DNA from: Callaeas wilsoni
Taxonomy: Eukaryota; Chordata; Aves; Passeriformes; Callaeidae
Length of the DNA: 64,000 bases
Direction: 5' to 3'
Assembly: GCA_013398955.1 (NCBI GenBank)
Contig: VWPU01003192.1
Span: 62,001 to 126,000, forward strand
The position numbers and the translations under genes are program-made. Of this stretch, positions 53,901 to 59,584 are shown in pieces; position 1 is the first letter of the stretch, and every line of letters begins with the position of its first letter. The notes under the pieces were generated by a model. That model worked only from the letters and a program-made list of their open reading frames with translations, was not told where the DNA came from and searched no databases.

Positions 53901-53984
53901 TGTTTGGATCCAGATGCGTTCATGTTAGATGTCTACCGTGCAAATCCTCAGGCAGAATGGGTGATAAAACCAAAAGCCAGCTGA
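21644..53984 (+). CDS. ARHGAP28: ARHGAP28, Rho GTPase-activating protein 28 (14 exons seen, 5' end not in view)
   Basis: The spliced CDS uses exons 21644-21843, 26385-26602, 32149-32236, 34158-34315, 38336-38501, 38614-38705, 40042-40119, 43396-43558, 44746-44828, 47997-48194, 48900-49043, 51196-51320, 51985-52049 and 53893-53984. From ATG 21678 it gives 611 residues, with all phases agreeing. Family knowledge: RhoGAPs speed GTP hydrolysis by Rho-type GTPases and turn them off; ARHGAP28 is thought to act on RhoA and the actin cytoskeleton. Seen here: arginine finger EGILR (R313), K352 and R356 in LLKMFIRELPSPL, and N426 in NKMNLWNVSMIVAPNL, spaced as in classical RhoGAP domains, so the catalytic site looks intact. 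The N-terminal FSRSNS/MEDFW segment and the LAMA1 neighbour favour ARHGAP28 over its paralogue ARHGAP18. The first exon is open upstream of the ATG, so a longer N-terminus encoded elsewhere is likely. Confidence 0.93.
21844..26384 (+). other. ARHGAP28: ARHGAP28 intron between exons A and B
   Basis: 4.5 kb with GT-AG ends. It contains a possible decayed hAT element with a perfect AGGTCATGACCT palindrome (22590-22765) and a short TA/CA-rich run near 23549. No coding exon was recognised. Confidence 0.8.
22590..22765. mobile_element. Possible decayed hAT-type DNA transposon remnant
   Basis: It starts CAGCGGTTCTC followed by a poly-T run and AGTTAGGACCCC, and ends GGTAACTACTG. The ends are imperfect inverted repeats resembling the CAGnGGTTCT termini of hAT/Charlie-like elements. 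The flanking octamers ATCCAGAA and ATCTAGGG match at 5 of 8 positions, as an old 8-bp target duplication might. It is short and non-coding, so at best a miniature, decayed copy. A chance match remains possible. Confidence 0.38.
26385..26602 (+). CDS. ARHGAP28: ARHGAP28 exon B: conserved EAEWLQDVGLSTL region
   Basis: The acceptor is CTCTTCCTCCACAG; the donor is TCTTCT|GTAAGT. The 218 bases take the phase-1 end of exon A (G|AA) to phase 0. It encodes residues 56-128, including EGELEAEWLQDVGLSTLISG, LLSTLTRTQAAAVQKRYNTY and VRDIFGTSDSS. This block is shared by ARHGAP28, ARHGAP18 and ARHGAP40 and defines the subfamily upstream of its RhoGAP domain. The wording around DVGLSTLISG is ARHGAP28-like. 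Confidence 0.95.
26603..32148 (+). other. ARHGAP28: ARHGAP28 intron between exons B and C
   Basis: 5.5 kb, the longest internal intron seen. It holds poly-A and T-rich runs (about 27470, 28845, 29100) and a 12-bp tandem duplication at 31113. An additional linker exon of the kind mammals appear to have was looked for here and not found. Confidence 0.75.
31113..31136. repeat. Tandem duplication of a 12-bp unit
   Basis: Two perfect adjacent copies of AGCAATTTAAAG inside the ARHGAP28 intron. Probably replication slippage. Confidence 0.75.
32149..32236 (+). CDS. ARHGAP28: ARHGAP28 exon C: short linker exon
   Basis: The acceptor is TTTTTCCTTGCCTATCAG; the donor is TTAGCT|GTGAGT. The 88-base exon reads PTFETVPVSPVSSNGIQLPG and onward in phase 0. 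This resembles the proline-rich linker of mammalian ARHGAP28 (ETIPVLPVHSNG-like). Its length of 3n+1 is exactly what reconciles the phase-0 end of exon B with the phase-1 start of exon D, an independent check on the model. No standard domain is visible, and the segment is probably disordered. Confidence 0.8.
32237..34157 (+). other. ARHGAP28: ARHGAP28 intron between exons C and D
   Basis: 1.9 kb with GT-AG ends. No repeats or further coding segments were recognised. Confidence 0.8.
34158..34315 (+). CDS. ARHGAP28: ARHGAP28 exon D: EELSYEVSFSES linker region
   Basis: The acceptor is CCTTATTTTCAG; the donor is TTGCCA|GTAAGT. The 158 bases start by completing a serine codon (T|CT) and end in phase 0. 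It encodes residues 158-210, including SPSITEELSYEVSFSESITV, then a Lys-rich stretch ending KKEDSALP. The EELS(Y/F)EVS(F/Y)SE motif is conserved in the ARHGAP18/28 subfamily. Another AG five bases downstream (34162) would change the phase and is not compatible with exon C. Confidence 0.9.
34316..38335 (+). other. ARHGAP28: ARHGAP28 intron between exons D and E
   Basis: 4.0 kb. It contains a solo LTR (about 37838-38175) close to the 3' splice site of exon E. No further exon was recognised. Confidence 0.8.
37838..38175 (+). mobile_element. Solo LTR of an avian endogenous retrovirus
   Basis: The stretch has LTR organisation: a compact, GC-richer block with a central region containing ATGCAAAT-like and TATA-like sequence (AAACTTATACC), then a poly(A) signal AATAAA at 38106, ending ACAAGGCATCA. 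No gag/pol-like sequence flanks it, so it is a solo LTR. The 3' end is fairly clear; the 5' end is approximate and no target duplication was established. It lies in intronic DNA about 160 bp before exon E, in the same orientation as the gene. Confidence 0.6.
38336..38501 (+). CDS. ARHGAP28: ARHGAP28 exon E: region just before the RhoGAP domain
   Basis: The acceptor is CCATCTCTACTGTAG; the donor is GACGAG|GTACCG. The 166 bases run from phase 0 to phase 1 and encode residues 211-265: KFIVRKSRFGLTEVGDLSPE, DMKKIRYLSLIELTAFYDAL and a basic tail GVELKRNRVERVRGR. This helical segment is conserved in ARHGAP18/28 directly before the GAP domain. The exon is clearly richer in G+C and CpG than its surroundings. 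Confidence 0.95.
38502..38613 (+). other. ARHGAP28: 112-bp mini-intron of ARHGAP28
   Basis: A very short intron with a GTACCG donor and a T-rich tract before TTTTTAAG. If retained, the frame stays open through the intron but shifts (112 is not a multiple of 3) and stops at 38659, giving a protein without the GAP domain. Confidence 0.85.
38614..38705 (+). CDS. ARHGAP28: ARHGAP28 exon F: start of the RhoGAP domain
   Basis: The acceptor is TTATTTTTAAG; the donor is CAAAAA|GTGAGT. The 92 bases encode residues 266-296: ENGLFGVPLTVLLENDQKK then VPGIKVPLIFQK. FGVPL and the following VPLIFQK helix are the standard entry to a RhoGAP fold. It ends in phase 0. Confidence 0.94.
38706..40041 (+). other. 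ARHGAP28: ARHGAP28 intron between exons F and G
   Basis: 1.3 kb with GT-AG ends. No repeat or exon was recognised. Confidence 0.8.
40042..40119 (+). CDS. ARHGAP28: ARHGAP28 exon G: RhoGAP arginine-finger exon
   Basis: The acceptor is TCTCTTCTTTCAG; the donor is GTCAAG|GTATAC. The 78 bases (26 codons, phase 0 at both ends) encode LLLKLEETGLETEGILRVPG followed by SASRVK. In RhoGAP domains GLxxEGIxR carries the catalytic arginine finger that enters the GTPase active site; here it is R313 (codon CGG at 40090-40092). Skipping this exon would keep the frame but remove the catalytic residue. Confidence 0.95.
40120..43395 (+). other. ARHGAP28: ARHGAP28 intron between exons G and H
   Basis: 3.3 kb. 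It contains the TG/TA microsatellite at 41847-41945 and T-rich runs near 40760-40830. A 141-codon open frame on the minus strand (40785-41210) shows no recognisable domain and is taken as chance. Confidence 0.78.
41847..41945. repeat. Compound (TG)n/(TA)n microsatellite
   Basis: About 100 bases of alternating purine-pyrimidine sequence: GT runs, TA runs and GTAT tetramers. It is likely to be highly length-variable, and prone to Z-DNA (GT part) or cruciform (TA part) structure. Confidence 0.93.
43396..43558 (+). CDS. ARHGAP28: ARHGAP28 exon H: RhoGAP core
   Basis: The acceptor is TTTTGTCTTTCAG; the donor is ATAGAAA|GTATGT. The 163 bases run from phase 0 to phase 1 and encode residues 323-376: NLHQELEAKFYEDTFDWDQV, then DAAGLLKMFIRELPSPLF and VEYLPAFITLIE. 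LLKxFxRELPxPL is the RhoGAP signature; K352 and R356 match the conserved Lys and Arg that stabilise the switch regions of the bound GTPase (family knowledge). Confidence 0.96.
43559..44745 (+). other. ARHGAP28: ARHGAP28 intron between exons H and I
   Basis: 1.2 kb with small imperfect local repeats (TCTCTGAAGTA-type near 43630-43690; GATCTACTG-type near 43945). No exon was seen. Confidence 0.78.
44746..44828 (+). CDS. ARHGAP28: ARHGAP28 exon I: RhoGAP helices
   Basis: The acceptor is TTCATGTCCTTAG; the donor is GCCAAG|GTAAGT. The 83 bases (phase 1 in, 0 out) encode residues 377-404: KISKIKLQLQALHLLIMLMP then EANRDTAK. The ALxxLxxxLPxANRxT pattern is standard for RhoGAP helices that pack against the catalytic face. 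Confidence 0.95.
45968..46537 (+). mobile_element. ERV LTR, copy 1 of a tandem pair
   Basis: It starts TGTCATGGTTTAACCC and ends CTAAAGCCAGCACA, so it has the TG...CA ends of an LTR, about 570 bp. The TGTCATGGTTTAACCC start is a widespread LTR family of bird genomes (family knowledge; the exact family name was not determined). Internal marks include GGGAGAGAATAAAAAGGG and AATTTAATAGG. No retroviral coding region is attached. Confidence 0.72.
46538..47052 (+). mobile_element. ERV LTR, copy 2, 5'-shortened, directly after copy 1
   Basis: It follows copy 1 without a gap and matches it in order and orientation (CATGGGTTGAGACAATAACA and AATTTAATAGGGCAGAAAAT against the same blocks in copy 1; both 3' ends share GGAAAATTAACTCTA- or GAAAATTAACTCTA-like and CCAGCT sequence). 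The first 30-40 bases of the LTR are missing. The two copies differ at many positions, so they are not a fresh pair from one insertion. Confidence 0.68.
47049..47586. repeat. Direct duplication of a block of about 265-272 bp around a single N (probable assembly artefact)
   Basis: Positions 47049-47313 and 47315-47586 are near-identical, both beginning AACAATGTTGCAGAAGGACT and ending CAGATTTGAAGAG. They differ by a few single bases and one short indel close to the end of the first copy. The only ambiguous base of the window, N at 47314, sits exactly between them. This is the pattern of two overlapping contigs or haplotypes placed side by side instead of merged. Confidence 0.9.
47997..48194 (+). 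CDS. ARHGAP28: ARHGAP28 exon J: RhoGAP core with N426
   Basis: The acceptor is GGTTTTTTTTCCAG; the donor is GGACA|GTGAGT. The 198 bases (phase 0 at both ends) encode residues 405-470: AFLQFLKKVVANEGKNKM, NLWNVSMIVAPNLFIYKG and TTAHIVRLLIRYQDILWT. NKMxxxNxxxxxAPNL is the second RhoGAP signature; N426 matches the conserved Asn that contacts the GTPase. With R313 and K352/R356 present, the domain is predicted to be active. Confidence 0.96.
48195..48899 (+). other. ARHGAP28: ARHGAP28 intron between exons J and K
   Basis: 0.7 kb with GT-AG ends and nothing else recognised. Confidence 0.8.
48900..49043 (+). CDS. ARHGAP28: ARHGAP28 exon K: basic segment after the RhoGAP domain
   Basis: The acceptor is TTTCCTCTCTTTAG; the donor is CCAGAG|GTGTGA. 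The 144 bases (phase 0 at both ends) encode residues 471-518: VPSFLISQVRKMNEAAMNNS, then GVRKLLRRKTMERERPERPE, strongly basic. The donor is weak, but reading on would hit a stop at once (GTG TGA), so splicing is needed. VPSFLIxQVRxMNEA is typical of ARHGAP28. Confidence 0.92.
49044..51195 (+). other. ARHGAP28: ARHGAP28 intron between exons K and L
   Basis: 2.2 kb, AT-rich; no repeats recognised. An alternative acceptor at its 3' end (AG at 51164-51165) is described with exon L. Confidence 0.75.
51196..51320 (+). CDS. ARHGAP28: ARHGAP28 exon L: C-terminal conserved module, first part
   Basis: The acceptor is CTTTTCCTCCATACTTGCAG; the donor is AACAG|GTGGGT. The 125 bases (phase 0 in, 2 out) encode SDIPEGVIRVYAPLHSKVSM, AIQLNSQTKAKDILARFHCE and N. 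The DVPxGVIRVxAPxxSKVSMAIQL block is the C-terminal conserved region of ARHGAP18/28. Its length and pattern suggest a ubiquitin-like or RA-type fold (inference). A second in-frame acceptor 30 bases upstream would add ten residues (GAVTFPPYLQ). Confidence 0.94.
51321..51984 (+). other. ARHGAP28: ARHGAP28 intron between exons L and M
   Basis: 0.66 kb, AT-rich, with GT-AG ends. No other feature was recognised. Confidence 0.8.
51985..52049 (+). CDS. ARHGAP28: ARHGAP28 exon M: C-terminal module, middle part
   Basis: The acceptor is TTTTTTTCCATCCTAG; the donor is AATATAG|GTAGGT. The 65 bases (phase 2 in, 1 out) encode SRGSSQNMRGQIQSLHEIGG then NI. The LHEIGGNIG motif matches the LYEIGGNIG of ARHGAP18/28 C-termini. 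Confidence 0.92.
52050..53892 (+). other. ARHGAP28: ARHGAP28 last intron
   Basis: 1.8 kb. It contains a 17-T homopolymer at 53371-53387. No exon or mobile element was recognised. Confidence 0.8.
53371..53387. repeat. Poly-T run of 17
   Basis: A T17 homopolymer in the last intron of ARHGAP28. A simple repeat whose length should not be trusted without good reads. Confidence 0.85.
53893..53984 (+). CDS. ARHGAP28: ARHGAP28 last coding exon with stop
   Basis: The acceptor is CATTTTCTTTTTCAG. It encodes GQHCLDPDAFMLDVYRANPQ and AEWVIKPKAS, ending TGA at 53982-53984. The (E/Q)HCLDPDAxxLDVYRxNPQAEWVIKP ending is characteristic of ARHGAP28 and fixes the C-terminus. Confidence 0.96.
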
Positions 53985-55818
53985 AGCAGAAGGCAGCAGT
54001 ATACTGGACAAAATCCAAATGGACAAGAGTGATGCCTGTCATTTTAAGCAGCTCTTGCAGAGACAAAACAAAATGGTAGCTACAGGACATCATTCCTTCC
54101 TACTGTACTGTCCAACTGATGGTCAGCACATAGTACTTTTGGTATTCCAGCTTCCAAACCATCAGGAAAATAGTACATTAGTTATGCTTTCATATGGATT
54201 ACACTAGTGCCAGTTGGCCCAGGAGGTGAGGAGGGCAGACCAAGGTACGGTGCACAGAAAACAACCTGTTGCATATGAGTTGTTCGTTTCCTGACCTGGC
54301 GTTAGAACATAGATTCTTGGAAATAATGCAGTGGCATCAGATGAATGAAACACTACTGACCACGGCATAACACAGAAGCACGACAGAGACGCTGGAGAAG
54401 GGAAGGTGTCTGTCAGGCATGGAAGGTGGGAGCTCAACATGCAGCAGTGCCAAGACAGCTGTGTGAAAACAAAACCTTTCTCCTGAAAGTAAACCCCTAC
54501 TGTGTGTGTTACTGCAATACCTGTGTCTCTCAGTCACTCCTCATGAGCACCTGGCACTGGGGGAGGGAGGCAGGAGGAGGAGCTACAGACAGCTGTACTG
54601 CTCAATGTACGTACCACTGTATGTCTCACTACTAGTCTTCCAAAATTGTCTGTCTGGATCCCTTAGCTGTGTGCAATTGTAATGCCACAAGCCATGCTCT
54701 CCTCCCTTCCCCTATCACACAAGTTTCAGGAGACAAAGGCTAGGTGAAAAGGGGCAGATGCCCCTAACTCTGCCTTTTACTTGATACTCTAAGAATTAAA
54801 TCTGTGTAATGCCAGACTATGAGATGTGTTAATGGTGCCACTTACAGTCATCATCTTTTTTGTTAAACATTATATAGTTTCTCATTTGTAACCTAATTCT
54901 TTTTATTTTGTTTATTTTAGCTTTAATATGTAAGCAATTTTTATACTCTTCAGCTGCATCAAGAGAGATCTTTGTCCAGGTCTTGTATAATACAGCATGG
55001 AGAAGAAAAAGGGCTTCCAATGAGAAAAGGGATTTAATAATTTACACATTAGGTCTTTAAAACTGTAGCCAAACTAGGCCCAGTTCTGCTGGGGGTTTTA
55101 CAAATACATAGCACATTGCAGCTGGCATGCAGTCTAAGAAAACACACAGGCTGACAAGAGAATAGTGGGCTGCAACTGCGTTGGGAATGTCAGATAAGAT
55201 GTCTGGTTCGGAGCTAGTCACAAGAGAAAGCAATGTTCTTCACTTAGTCATCTGACTTTGGGCTATGCTGAACTAAAGGAGGATTGTTGAGAGTAGGGAA
55301 ATCACAAATCTCTGGAAAAGAGCAAGTATTTTTTTCATCTGTGTCATATGCAATAAGTGGGAACCAATGCCTTCAACTGCACTGCAATGTCCCCATCATT
55401 AGATGACCATGTTGCACAGTGAAACCACCCCCATCCTGAGCAATGATTTTTGTTCCTGATCTGGACACAGGGATGAGGCAGAAGCTCTGCTTATTACATA
55501 GTGATATAAAAGCACTCTGAACCAAGTCCTCCAGGTGAACACAAAGCCTGCTGTCCTGCAGAGAAAGCCTGTAACTTGTGATGCTCTGCTGAAGCTGTGC
55601 AATGAAGCTCTGAACCAGAAGCAGAGCTTCTAAAATGTGTCAAGTTAATCGTGTTCTCCAGTAAACTTTCATTGTTAGTGGTCAGTGAAAGAAATCAACA
55701 TTGAATCAGTAACTTTACCAGCAACAATAATGTCTACAGAGGACAGATCCTGTCTTTTCTTACTTTCTTGATAAAAAACGATAAAAATTTAGCAACATGT
55801 TCTTTAAAACATCTTTCT

Positions 55819-55910
55819 GGTTGGTTTGGGGTTTTTTGTCTTGATTTGGGGGGTTTTTTTTGTTTCTTTGTGGTTTTTTGTTTTGTTTTGGTTTTGTTTT
55901 TCCTTTTTCT
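55819..55910. repeat. T/G-rich low-complexity tract
   Basis: Repeated TTTGG/TTTTG units on the plus strand, almost without A or C. It lies in the predicted ARHGAP28 3' UTR and may be sticky for RNA structure or mis-priming. Confidence 0.75.
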
Positions 55911-57829
55911 TCTTAACACTAAAGGAGACATAGCTCCAGCCAAGAAAAAAATGGGACAGTTGTATTATAAAATACACTCCTTATTTTGACAACTATTTAT
56001 TTTAAGTATACAAGAGATAGTAGACCTGTGGCTTGTTTATAGGACTGAGCATAAATGTTTTGTCATGTGCTTTGCTCCCGATACCCTTTAGTTCCCTCTG
56101 TGGCAATGGACAGCTCTTTCTGCTTATGCTGCCCTTGTCTGTCAGCTGTAAAGCAGGACTAGTACTTTCCATATAAAGGCAACATGAGAATTAGCTGAGT
56201 TAAATTCTACTCTCAGATGCAGCCAAGCAATTCCCCGAGCAGATCAGGAGTTATAAACATCCATCTGGGAAGAAAAACTCAGCAAAGGCTTTTTATGTTG
56301 AAAGTGCTTTGAATACAAAGAGAATCATATAAATGCTAAGCATCATTGTATCTATAGCAGTCAACTAAAAGGAGTTCTGTGACTATACAGAAAGCCTAAA
56401 CATTAAGAAAATAATTTGAAATGTCATAGCAAATGAGCTAACTTTCTACAATACTGTCAGACAAATACATTGACCTCCTCCATCTTGCCCACTTACTTCA
56501 CTCTGTGTTCTCAATGGCTGTGCAATGGAAAGGACAGAGCAGCCCTGTGTTCACACTGCAACTTGCTCAGCGTGTTCTGGACCTCATCAATGTTATTTCT
56601 GAAATAGATCTCCCTGCATTCCGTACAGAATACAGCAGGGGTTTGGAAGACTTCTATCACTTTGCAACTTAGGAAAGTCAAATACCATATAATAAAATGC
56701 ACCCTGTGAGCTCTTATTTTATGTTAAAACTGGCTATTACATTATAAGACATGTATATTAGCAGATGAACCGGATTCTACATAGAGTGCCCAGAATACTA
56801 CAGCATGGCCAAATACCTCCTGTCTCTGAAACACTATGTCAGAATTCTCTTTTGATACAAACAGCGCTAATGACTCATGTGTAGTGGTTAATACTGTTCC
56901 ACATTAAGTTGTTTTGTATTGTTTTGGTACACTAACTTGATTTAATATGCAGCAGACAAATGGAACAAGCAAAATGGCATTTTGAAATATGAGGTCTCAA
57001 CTTTAGGTCTTATATTTCAAGATGCTGGTGGAGGCATGAGGAATTTTGTTCCTCCTAACAGAAGTTGAAGTCAAAACTAAGTTACAAGAGGATTGTCACC
57101 TAACGAAAAATAACATATGTGGAAAGTTATTAATAAGAAAGTGGTAGCAAATAGAGAGACATTTACTGAAATTCCAAAGATGCCTCAAGCATTTATGTAC
57201 TCCACGGTTCTACAAGGACAGCATTTTGCATATCAACATGGAGAGAGTATTGTAAAAAGCACGTGTTGGAAAACAGACTGGAATGCTTTAACCTGTATAT
57301 GCGGCTAATGTCATTAGAAAGTGTGCTTGTGTGCAAATGTGTCTGTGTCCATGTATGATACTAACTACCTCACTCTGCATTTTCCAGGAAAAATATTTTG
57401 GCTTAGACGTTTACTACCTAATCTATTATCAATTTCACAATAACGCTGACAAAGTATTTCTTTTTGTATGAGGCAAGATTTGAAATGACAAAAAAAAGAT
57501 CTAGTAAAATACATATTTTGGGATATGGATGAAATTTTATCCAAACCACGTTGCCTAAACTATGCTTGTAATGTGAACCTTGGGAGGTCAGATGTTTGGG
57601 TTAACAGACAATGAATACAAATGCACGGTGTTTCATTTTTATTTTTCAATGGGTTTCTATTAATGTGTGTCTTCTCTGGAAAATAATACAATGCCACTAA
57701 TCAAAGCAAAGTGTTTGTATGTATGTTTCCCTTACAATCCTCATTATGTTACGTGTTTTGGTGAAGTACGCCAACGTGTAAGTGTATTTGTACAGCAGAG
57801 TGTGTCCACTGTATTGTATCCATGTCAAA

Positions 57830-57835
57830 AATAAA
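57830..57835 (+). promoter_or_regulatory. ARHGAP28: Likely poly(A) signal of ARHGAP28
   Basis: AATAAA in TCAAAAATAAAAACAATAC, followed about 40 bases later by a GT-rich stretch (ACACGTGTATTTTGTATAG). This is the usual layout of cleavage signals. Use is not proven. Confidence 0.55.
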
Positions 57836-57850
57836 AACAATACAACAAAG

Positions 57851-59041
57851 CCAGCTCTTCAAATCTAAACACGTGTATTTTGTATAGAAGCAGGGGGCAG
57901 AAATTGCAAAAAGCAGTGGTGTATCTGTTTTAAAGCCAACTGTGTTGTTACAGCACCTGAACAGCTGAACAGAGGACTATGTTCTGCCACCCTTGCTGAA
58001 GTGGAGGAGCTCTTTGCTCCAGGAGCTCTTCTCTTGAACTACCTCGATGCAATGTACAAAACACACTGCTTGGAATCCTGCCTCATTGAAAGCAATGGCA
58101 AACTGCTTTGGAGTTTCATTTCACCTAGTATTTTTTAAACTGGTACAAAATACATAGAGAAAAACTAACTGTAGAACAAACTGTACAAATGCATAGTAAA
58201 AGCCAAATAAAATTGGAAGGAGCAAACAATACTGCTAGTTCAAAGAGAAAAAAAAAGGAGATGGAAGTGACTTGCAAAGAACTGTGTTTATTACAGATGC
58301 CTACTAAAGTATGAGACATATTTGTCACTGCTCAATGATCGAGCCAGTTCATGAATGGATGTCCTTACTTGAATCGGATTGAGCACATGTTCCCCAAACC
58401 TGGCTCAAAAGCAACTCTTGGAAGATTCATTTTAGAAACAGAGGCAGGCATGGTAAGAAAAGACAAAGCTACAACTGCAGGCTGGCCTCAAAAGTGCCTC
58501 CCTGTGTCCTGTAAGAAATACTGTTTTCCAAAGAATGATGCATTAGTTTTCACTGCCAAAATACATAGTTTTTTCCAAATAAGACGCAAATTGTTTCTTC
58601 AGCTGCACATCACTTCATAGGCATCTCTGTGCCATAGAGATGCTGCTTGCCCTGAGGCTTATTCTATGAAAGCATAAACAGGAACATAATCCTTCTAGCC
58701 AATGTATGTATAATGTGCATCAGAAGCACTGGATATTGAGGCAGAAGGAAAAGAAAGTGGAGCTACCCTATGAAGTGTAACTAGGAAAATTCTATTCATT
58801 AAACTCCGAATCCAAGACCTTCAAAATGATGCTTTTAGTCAGTCTCCTGCTCCCTCTGCTGGACTTTGTCCACTTACATTTCATAGAATCTGAGTCATAT
58901 AATGGCCCAGACTGGAAGAATCATTAAAGATTATCTAGTTTCAGCTTCCCTGCAGTGGGCATACTTGTAAGTTCTCAGCCTTCCAGCTCTTTTTCTTCCA
59001 ACTAAAATACATGGACAACTGAACTACATGAAATAATGCAA
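57851..59041. other. Intergenic space between the convergent 3' ends of ARHGAP28 and LAMA1
   Basis: About 1.2 kb between the predicted poly(A) signals. It holds an alternative plus-strand AATAAA at 58206, a minus-strand AATAAA at 58287-58292 and a short CR1 piece at 58882. No coding sequence was recognised. Confidence 0.65.
58882..58966 (-). mobile_element. CR1 LINE 3'-end fragment, antisense
   Basis: It begins TTCATAGAATCTGAGTCATA and continues with a diverged GACTGGAAGAATCATTAAAG and CTGCAGTGGGCAT, which match the reverse complement of a CR1 3' end. About 85 bp, degraded. Confidence 0.68.
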
Positions 59042-59058
59042 TTTATTGTAGTTTTATT
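59042..59058 (-). promoter_or_regulatory. LAMA1: Likely poly(A) signals of LAMA1
   Basis: Two minus-strand AATAAA hexamers (plus-strand TTTATT at 59042-59047 and 59053-59058) lie about 370 bases after the LAMA1 stop, which would give a short 3' UTR. Confidence 0.55.
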
Positions 59059-59423
59059 ATGTGGTCCAAAATTATTACCTTCTTACAAAACTGCCAACAC
59101 ATAATAAAATGAAATACTGTCAAGTAATCAAAAGAAAACATACTGTAAACACTGATTAATAAAAATTCCCAAAAGAAAAATACCCAATTAATGCCATTAA
59201 AATTGTTGTAGAGGTATTTGTTGCTTAAAATCATTTAGTTAAAATGCAGACATAGAGCTTCTGATTAAAAAAAATAAATGACCTGAGTTGGAAAACAACC
59301 AGAAAAATCAAATAGATGCAGGTTCTTAGCAGTTCTTCGTTTCATTACAAAATGAGAATGCAAAATAACAGATCAACGAAAAAAGAAAAACCCTTTCTCA
59401 GTCCAGACGGGCTTTGCTACAGT
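59048..59423 (-). other. LAMA1: LAMA1 3' UTR (predicted)
   Basis: Sequence between the stop codon and the first plausible poly(A) signals on the minus strand, AT-rich and without a recognised repeat. Confidence 0.5.
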
Positions 59424-59584
59424 TCAGTGCTCAGCCCCAGGGCAGGAATGAGGAAACACTCCACGCAGGTCAAAGGCTCTGCTGAAGTCAAACGATTCTG
59501 TATGTTGGCCCTTGGTCAAAACAAGGTTCCTCAAACAGCCACGGAATGAGCTCTTGCTTGTGAGGCAGTTTTGCTTCACATCAG
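59424..59584 (-). CDS. LAMA1: LAMA1 last exon (end of LG5 and stop)
   Basis: The minus-strand acceptor is TGTTTGTTTTTCAG. It completes an Ala codon (G|CT), then reads DVKQNCLTSKSSFRGCLRNL, SFDFSRAFDLRGVFPHSCPG and AEH, with stop TGA at 59426-59424. The cysteines in RGCLRN and HSCPG correspond to the conserved terminal LG5 disulfide (family knowledge). Confidence 0.96.

Larger units (their letters stand above)
53985..57850 (+). other. ARHGAP28: ARHGAP28 3' UTR (predicted)
   Basis: After the stop no intron signal is needed, and the sequence runs to a good poly(A) signal (AATAAA at 57830) about 3.85 kb downstream. A T/G-rich low-complexity stretch lies at 55819-55910. A weaker candidate signal, AATAAA at 56691, and a later one at 58206 could give other ends. 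The extent is an inference from signals only. Confidence 0.55.
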
